Assembly: GCA_938036745.1 (NCBI GenBank)
Contig: CALHWG010000017.1
Location: 1 to 7,073 of the forward strand
Direction: 5' to 3'
Source of the DNA: an uncultured bacterium
GTDB lineage: Bacteria; Patescibacteriota; Saccharimonadia; Saccharimonadales; Saccharimonadaceae
Length of the DNA stretch: 7,073 nt
Of this stretch, positions 1 through 4,386 are shown piece after piece; position 1 is the stretch's first letter, and each line of letters starts with the position of its first letter. The notes below the pieces were generated by a model. That model saw only the letters and a list, made by a program, of their open reading frames with translations, made no database searches and was not told the origin of the DNA. Both the position numbers and the translations under genes were made by a program.

Positions 1-453
1 GAAATATGGCCTTCCTGCTTTAAGAATTTCTTGAATTTCGAATTTTTGTGTGTTGATTTTTGTAAGCTTACAAATTTTCGAAAGGTTTTTGTTTAAAATT
101 TCACCATTTTCACCTAAAATTTCAAGTGCTGCAGAATTGTATAATTCAATTTTGCCGCGCGAATCAATACCTAAAACTGCATCAGTTAAGCTGTTGATGA
201 TCGTTAAGATTCTATTTCGCGAATCTTCAGCATTTTTGCGGGCTTCAAGCATTTTTTGGCGAGTTTGTTTTTGGCGAACTCCAAAAATTATAAAAGCTAA
301 ATTTAAAGTAAAAAGTGCAAAAAATATCACTATAAAATTATTAAAAGTTGGCGGGTTAGTAATAAAAATAATTGCAATTTCAGACAGAAAAATCATTGTG
401 CCGAGCATGAATCTTATTAAAAGCTCATTTTTGCGATTATGAAATTTATCCAT
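1..453 (-). CDS. Membrane-anchored PAS-domain protein, probable sensor histidine kinase (N-terminal part; runs off the window)
   Basis: The 151 visible residues begin MDKFHNRK and stay open to the window edge, so the C-terminal part is missing. Two hydrophobic segments at about residues 11-32 and 37-59 should form a membrane hairpin with only a few residues outside the cell. A charged helix follows (about 60-85, RQKQTRQKMLEARKNAEDS). Then comes a PAS start typical of sensor kinases: RILTIINSLTDAVLGIDS, then GKIELYNSAALEILGENG. Membrane helices, signalling helix and PAS in this order are standard in histidine kinases that sense a cytosolic or membrane cue. The kinase domain itself is not visible, so a diguanylate cyclase or other PAS-headed output is possible. 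An in-frame ATG two codons upstream (459) is an alternative start. I prefer 453 because it lies 7 bases after a -10 box and neither start has a Shine-Dalgarno. It is transcribed separately from dnaB. Confidence 0.75.
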   Translation of the reverse strand, partial: MDKFHNRKNELLIRFMLGTMIFLSEIAIIFITNPPTFNNFIVIFFALFTLNLAFIIFGVRQKQTRQKMLEARKNAEDSRNRILTIINSLTDAVLGIDSRGKIELYNSAALEILGENGEILNKNLSKICKLTKINTQKFEIQEILKAGRPYF

Positions 454-460
454 AACCATA

Positions 461-489
461 ATTATACGCTAAAGAAAATGAAAAATCAA
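461..489 (-). promoter_or_regulatory. Sigma70-type promoter of the PAS/sensor-kinase gene, probably giving a leaderless mRNA
   Basis: Reading the minus strand, TTGATT (489-484) is followed by a 17-base spacer and a consensus TATAAT (466-461). Seven bases later comes the ATG at 453. Transcription normally starts about 7 bases after the -10 box, so the transcript should begin at or next to the A of this ATG. No purine-rich ribosome-binding site lies between. The -35 box sits directly behind the dnaB terminator. Confidence 0.7.
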
Positions 490-493
490 TTTT

Positions 494-527
494 AAAAACC
501 GCAAGAATAAGGGCAAATTGCGGTTTT
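494..527 (-). terminator. Intrinsic terminator after dnaB
   Basis: A perfect 10-base inverted repeat, AAAACCGCAA (527-518) and TTGCGGTTTT (504-495), surrounds a 13-base loop. It begins five bases after the dnaB stop codon. On the minus strand the second arm ends in a run of five T. The GC core is short (four pairs), as expected in an AT-rich genome. The A-rich first arm means it could also slow transcription from the other strand. It separates the dnaX-dnaB unit from the sensor gene. Confidence 0.8.
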
Positions 528-532
528 AAAAT

Positions 533-1885
533 TTATTCACCATGCTTGCGGTCGAGCGACATAAAGCGGAGGCGTTCTGGGTGAAAATAGAGCTCAATTG
601 TACCAACTGGGCCGTGGCGGTGCTTGGCAAGAATGAGATCGGTGATATTTTCACGCTCAGTTTCAGGATTATAATAAGCTTCACGATAAAGAAACATCAC
701 GATGTCTGCATCTTGCTCGATAGAGCCAGACTCACGGAGGTCGGCAAGTTGCGGTATTTTAGGATCACGGCTTTCAACGGAACGACTAAGCTGTGAAAGC
801 GCAATTACAGGCACATTTAATTCACGTGCAAGTAACTTCAAGCCACGTGAAATTTCTGAAACCTCTTGAACGCGGTTTGCTGAAGATTTTGCTGAGCCGC
901 TTCCCTGCATTAGTTGAAGGTAGTCGATAACAATTAAGCCAAGCTCGCCATCATGTGCTGCGCGCCGTGCTTTTGTTCGCATTTCGAGAACACTTACGCC
1001 TGGTGTATCATCAATGAAAATTGGAGCTTCAGCCATTTCGCCCATAGCATCAGCTAGCTTTGCGAAGTCTTCATCACTCAAATTTCCCGTTCGAATATTC
1101 CATGAATCAACTCCAGCGGCATCTGCAAGCATACGGTCGACAAGCTGTTCTTTACTCATCTCAAGGCTAAAGAAAAGCACTGATTTTTTTTCAATCGTAG
1201 CAATATTGTAAGCTAAATTTGTTACAAAAGTTGTTTTTCCCATCGCTGGCCGGGCTGCAAGAATAATTAGGTCTGAACGCTGTAACCCTGCTGTTTTGTT
1301 GTCGAGGTCACGATAGCCTGTTCGAATTCCACGAATCGCCCCTTTGTTCTTATAGAGCTCATCTAATCTTTCGAAAGAGTCGTTCAGGATATCTTCCATT
1401 GAAGATAAATCTTGTTTTAAGCTTGCATCTGAAACGCTGAAAAGTTCAGCTTCACTTTGGCCTAAAAGTTGCGGAACGGTTAATTCTTCATTAAAAGCTA
1501 ATTCAGTAATGTCGCCGCCAGCTTTAATTAGTCGTCTTCGAACTGCTGCCTGAGCAACAATTTCAGCATAACTTGCTGCATGTGAAGCTGTTGGAACATA
1601 GTTTGTTAATTCTGCTAAATAACTTGAGCCACCAACTGCGTCAAGTTCTTCTCGTTTTTTAAGTTCGTTCGTGAGTGTTAGAAGGTCAACTGGCTGGTGA
1701 TGTTCATAAAGCCGAATAATCGACGCAAAAATTGTGGCGTGGCGTTTATCATAAAAATCTGCCGCTTTTACAATCTCTACAATATCAATTAAAACTTCTT
1801 CATCAATCAAAATAGCGCCAATCAAACTCATCTCGGCATCTAAATTTTGTGGCGGAATTTTACCGCCAGTTTTCTCGCTACTCAT
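533..1885 (-). CDS. dnaB: Replicative DNA helicase DnaB
   Basis: This is the hexameric 5'-3' helicase that unwinds the replication fork and recruits primase. With the ATG at 1885 it has 450 residues, normal for the family. The N-terminal domain starts with PPQNLDAEMSLIGAILID (about 12-29) and runs to about 110, followed by a linker helix (about 150-180) that packs subunits together. The RecA-type core has Walker A ARPAMGKTT (about 211-219), SLEMS (about 240-244, catalytic Glu), Walker B LIVIDYLQ (about 317-324), SQLSR (about 364-368), DLRESGSIEQDAD (about 382-394) and the arginine-finger hairpin AKHRHGPVG (about 420-428). All catalytic residues appear intact and no intein is present. The start overlaps the dnaX stop by 8 bases, implying translational coupling. 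A GGAG at 1904-1901 is rather far upstream (15 bases). An adjacent TTG at 1888 would add one residue. An intrinsic terminator follows. Confidence 0.97.
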   Translation of the reverse strand: MSSEKTGGKIPPQNLDAEMSLIGAILIDEEVLIDIVEIVKAADFYDKRHATIFASIIRLYEHHQPVDLLTLTNELKKREELDAVGGSSYLAELTNYVPTASHAASYAEIVAQAAVRRRLIKAGGDITELAFNEELTVPQLLGQSEAELFSVSDASLKQDLSSMEDILNDSFERLDELYKNKGAIRGIRTGYRDLDNKTAGLQRSDLIILAARPAMGKTTFVTNLAYNIATIEKKSVLFFSLEMSKEQLVDRMLADAAGVDSWNIRTGNLSDEDFAKLADAMGEMAEAPIFIDDTPGVSVLEMRTKARRAAHDGELGLIVIDYLQLMQGSGSAKSSANRVQEVSEISRGLKLLARELNVPVIALSQLSRSVESRDPKIPQLADLRESGSIEQDADIVMFLYREAYYNPETERENITDLILAKHRHGPVGTIELYFHPERLRFMSLDRKHGE

Positions 1886-3425
1886 CAATTTTTACCATTT
1901 CTCCACCCCCCATTAAATCCTGAACGCTCGCAATCGCTGGGTCACTCGCGGGTTTTGCTGTTCCAAAAACTTCAATCACCCAGCCATCTGTGCCAATTTT
2001 CTTCAAAGCTTTTCCCATTGAAGCCTGAGCCTTTGCTTTTTCAAGCTGTTTTTGGTTAAAAGGTCTGCCTGTATAAATTTTAATTTTACCGTTTTCGAAA
2101 ATATGGCCAGATTGTTTTAAAATCGTTTGAACTCCCTTGTCGCCCTCATCAATCGCGCCCCAGAAATCCGCCCATTTGAATTCTTTCTTGTCGTCCAGAT
2201 CTTGATTTTTATTTTCATTTTTTGGTGGAATTTCATTTAGGCTTTCAGAATTTTCACTTTCTAAAGACTCATTTTCACTATCTTTTTGCGGAATTTCTGT
2301 CTTATCTTCAAGATTTTCATTTTTTTGCGAATTTTCAAAAGTTTCTTTTTGCGGGTTTGGCTGATTTTCTGATTCACTTTTTGGAATTTCTGCCGTTTTT
2401 TGATTTTCAGCTTTTGACTTCGAAATTGTTTTTTGCTGAACTTGTGGCGAAATATTTTGATTTATTGAAAACTGCGGCGTAAAACTTGGCTGAATAAAAA
2501 TCGAAAGCAGCTCCATTTCAATAAAATTTGACTTTTCTGCTCGTGTTAGTGGTATCAAAAATTGCGAAAGATATGGTTTTTCGCCAACATTTTCAGTAAT
2601 AAAACTCAAAAGCTGACTAGCAAAATTTTTTAAATCTACACCAGAATTGCGAACATCTCGCACGATTTGCAAAATTTCGTTTGAATTTTGGTTTTCGAAA
2701 GCTGAAATTAAAGCATTAATTTGCATTTTTGGTGCCAATCCAAGGGCTTCTTCGAGCAAATTTGCTGTAATTTCTTCATTTTTTTCTGCAATGCTTGAAA
2801 TTTGATCAAGCAGTGAAATGCTATCACGAAAACTCCCCTCGCCACGTTCGGCAATAATTTCAATCGCTTCTTTCGAAATGTTAATTTTTTCATTTTTGGC
2901 AATAAATTCTAAATGGGCGCAAACGTCTTCTTTTGAAATAAATCGAAAAACAAACCGCTGAGTTCGGCTGATAATTGTTGCTGGCAATTTGTGAGCATCG
3001 GTTGTGGCAAGAATAAAAACGGCGTGTTCTGGTGGCTCTTCAAGTGTTTTGAGAAGTGCATTAAAAGCAGCTTTCGAAAGCATATGAACTTCATCTATAA
3101 TGTAAACACGATATTTGGCGGAAAACGGCGCAACTTGCACATTGTCTCGAAGCTGGCGGATATCATCTACTCCGTTGTTGCTGGCGGCATCAATTTCGAT
3201 AATATCTGGGTGATTATCTTCTTCAGAATATGGTAGATTATTAATTTCGTGGGCTAAAATTCGCGCAATAGAAGTTTTACCAACACCGCGCGGGCCAGTA
3301 AAAAGGTAAGCATGGGCAATTTTCCCCTGTTTTAAAGCATTTTCAAGCACTGTTGTGATGTGTTTTTGACCCACAACTTCACTTAATTTCTTACTCCGAT
3401 ATTTGCGATATAATGCTTTACTCAT
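1878..3425 (-). CDS. dnaX: DNA polymerase III clamp-loader subunit DnaX (tau/gamma), zinc-module-less form
   Basis: This AAA+ ATPase loads the sliding clamp; its longer (tau) form also links the polymerase to the helicase. It has 515 residues. Core motifs are Walker A GPRGVGKT (44-51), DIIEIDAAS (74-82), Walker B VYIIDEVHML (107-116), sensor 1 ILATTD (138-143) and sensor 2 GSFRDSISLLDQ (197-208). The collar domain ends near IEMELLSIF (about 302-310). An acidic, Ser/Glu/Asn/Lys-rich linker (about 320-412) follows, then a C-terminal domain starting KWADFWGAID. The usual four-cysteine zinc module between Walker A and DIIEIDAAS is absent: only about 22 residues lie there, with no cysteine. The trans-acting SRC motif reads SRTQ (153-156), keeping the Arg. 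It has its own promoter and is co-transcribed with dnaB. There is no Shine-Dalgarno before the ATG. Two A-rich heptamers in the linker could allow a short gamma-like form. Confidence 0.95.
   Translation of the reverse strand: MSKALYRKYRSKKLSEVVGQKHITTVLENALKQGKIAHAYLFTGPRGVGKTSIARILAHEINNLPYSEEDNHPDIIEIDAASNNGVDDIRQLRDNVQVAPFSAKYRVYIIDEVHMLSKAAFNALLKTLEEPPEHAVFILATTDAHKLPATIISRTQRFVFRFISKEDVCAHLEFIAKNEKINISKEAIEIIAERGEGSFRDSISLLDQISSIAEKNEEITANLLEEALGLAPKMQINALISAFENQNSNEILQIVRDVRNSGVDLKNFASQLLSFITENVGEKPYLSQFLIPLTRAEKSNFIEMELLSIFIQPSFTPQFSINQNISPQVQQKTISKSKAENQKTAEIPKSESENQPNPQKETFENSQKNENLEDKTEIPQKDSENESLESENSESLNEIPPKNENKNQDLDDKKEFKWADFWGAIDEGDKGVQTILKQSGHIFENGKIKIYTGRPFNQKQLEKAKAQASMGKALKKIGTDGWVIEVFGTAKPASDPAIASVQDLMGGGEMVKIDE
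2215..2225 (-). other. Candidate dnaX slippery site 2 (A6 run, -1 frame TGA)
   Basis: The codons CCA AAA AAT (Pro401-Lys-Asn) again give the in-frame heptamer A AAA AAT. A -1 slip again leads straight to TGA, giving about 403 residues. It could simply reflect repeated Lys-Asn-Glu codons in an A-rich linker. Confidence 0.2.
2317..2327 (-). other. Candidate dnaX slippery site 1 (A7 run, -1 frame TGA)
   Basis: The codons CAA AAA AAT (Gln367-Lys-Asn) contain the in-frame heptamer A AAA AAT inside a run of seven A. A -1 slip, or insertion of one A during transcription, puts TGA directly next. This would give a protein of about 369 residues covering the ATPase and collar domains. Known dnaX genes (E. 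coli, Thermus) make gamma by slippage in the same part of the gene. No strong downstream hairpin is visible, so the call is weak. Confidence 0.25.
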
Positions 3426-3432
3426 TAGTTCT

Positions 3433-3461
3433 ATTTTATCAGTTTTTTACTTAAAAATCAA
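3433..3461 (-). promoter_or_regulatory. Promoter of dnaX-dnaB, embedded in the end of the DUF2797 gene and probably leaderless
   Basis: On the minus strand, TTGATT (3461-3456) is followed by a 17-base spacer and TAAAAT (3438-3433). A TG one base upstream of the -10 box makes an extended -10. The dnaX ATG (3425) lies exactly 7 bases after the -10 box and no Shine-Dalgarno is present. The -35 box overlaps the last three codons (Phe-Asp-Phe) of the upstream gene. The geometry matches the promoter at 489-461. Confidence 0.65.
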
Positions 3462-4386
3462 ACAAACTAGCCTGTCGTTCTGGCAAATTAAGTTCAATAA
3501 TTTTTGGTGAAATTCGAATTTTTCGCCCCGTAAATTTTTTAAGTGGTATTGAGATAATTTCACCCTGTTGTTCAGCGAGTAAAATATAACCGACTTGAGC
3601 TTTTAGAATACCTGAAAAAATCAAAGTTTCACCGTTTTGATTTTGCGGACAATTTCGTATTTCAAGCATTTCTCTGTTTGGAATTTTACCATTTTTTGCA
3701 TAAAATTTATTTAAATCTATTGGATCTTGCCTTTCGAAAACTACTTTTTGAGCGGTTTCTATTTTTTTGCGAGCATCAAGAAGCGCCTTTTCTGCTTTCG
3801 AAAAAACAAAATCTTGTTCAAGCAATTTTAATTTTGCACTTGCCTTGACATTTTCACAAAAATCTGGCATTTTGGATATTTTCTCTTCATAATTTCGAGC
3901 AATATTTGCACTCGAAAATTCACCTAAAATCAACGCGGCTCTCACTCCTTGTTCAAGTAATCTTGCAATTCCTCGCCCTGCAAAACTAATTCCAACCTTG
4001 ATAGTTTCATCTGAAAAATATGCTAAATAAACAAAATGTGGCTGCAAATTTCGCTCAATCTGTTGTTTTGAAATTTCCCCATCTTTTACATTGTAGAATG
4101 CTGGATTAAAGCCGGTTCTCTTTTGGCAATTCTGACATTGTTCATATTTTTTGTCAAGTTCATAATTTTCTGGGCAGACAAAATCCTCACCCGTTTCCAA
4201 ACTATGCCAACCAATACAAAATCGTTTCGAAAGGTTAATTTCTACTGAAATCGGTTCTTCAAATTCTGGCGAGAAGCTTAAAATCTCACCAGAACCCAAA
4301 TCTGCCAACCTCCAACGTGGTTTTTGATTTCTATTGAAATCGACACGGGTTAAAAGATAATCTTTTTCAAAAAAATCTTTATTCAT
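3451..4386 (-). CDS. DUF2797-family protein with putative zinc ribbon, GIY-YIG-like core and C-terminal clamp-binding-like tail
   Basis: This 311-residue protein matches my memory of the uncharacterised DUF2797 family. An N-terminal part carries KRFCIGWHSLETG (Cys57, His61), Cys71 and CQNC (Cys84, Cys87), which could bind zinc. The conserved core follows: HFVYLAYF (117-124), IKVGIS (129-134), Arg142 in RLLEQG and Glu167 in ARNYEEKI. This order resembles the tyrosine/KxGxS, Arg, Glu layout of GIY-YIG nucleases, but that is inference. A charged helix (about 195-220) and a beta-rich C-terminal segment (about 254-295) come next. The last residues, QASLFDF (305-311), resemble the QxSLF sliding-clamp-binding motif. 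The ATG overlaps the helicase stop (TAATG), and an AAGGA lies 12 bases upstream. It is probably translated from the helicase mRNA. The function is unknown; a DNA repair or replication accessory role is the best guess from tail and context. Confidence 0.85.
   Translation of the reverse strand: MNKDFFEKDYLLTRVDFNRNQKPRWRLADLGSGEILSFSPEFEEPISVEINLSKRFCIGWHSLETGEDFVCPENYELDKKYEQCQNCQKRTGFNPAFYNVKDGEISKQQIERNLQPHFVYLAYFSDETIKVGISFAGRGIARLLEQGVRAALILGEFSSANIARNYEEKISKMPDFCENVKASAKLKLLEQDFVFSKAEKALLDARKKIETAQKVVFERQDPIDLNKFYAKNGKIPNREMLEIRNCPQNQNGETLIFSGILKAQVGYILLAEQQGEIISIPLKKFTGRKIRISPKIIELNLPERQASLFDF

Larger units (their letters stand above)
2211..2390 (-). repeat. Three degenerate EIP-K-EN repeats in the DnaX linker
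   Basis: The linker contains EIPKSESEN (residues 346-354), EIPQKDSEN (377-385) and EIPPKNEN (398-405). The DNA behind them is similar (GAAATTCC followed by A-rich codons), so they may have arisen by duplication of a short unit. The segment is acidic and low in complexity, and is probably a disordered tether between the clamp-loader core and the C-terminal domain. Confidence 0.45.

Noticed and set aside
59..74. A 16-base perfect palindrome TTTGTAAGCTTACAAA, possibly an operator
   Set aside because: It lies inside the PAS coding region, away from any promoter, and one such palindrome is not surprising in 7 kb of AT-rich DNA.
50..442. A 130-residue open frame on the plus strand over the left end
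   Set aside because: It is antisense to the minus-strand gene with two membrane helices and a recognisable PAS domain, has no family resemblance, and reflects complementary hydrophobic codons.
2222..2482. Plus-strand open frame rich in Phe and Leu opposite the DnaX linker
   Set aside because: Its composition is what the reverse complement of Glu/Lys/Asn-rich codons gives. No independent start signal or domain is seen.
3426..3450. A terminator between the DUF2797 gene and dnaX
   Set aside because: The gap is only 25 bases, has no inverted repeat and is occupied by the dnaX promoter, so readthrough from the upstream operon into dnaX is likely.
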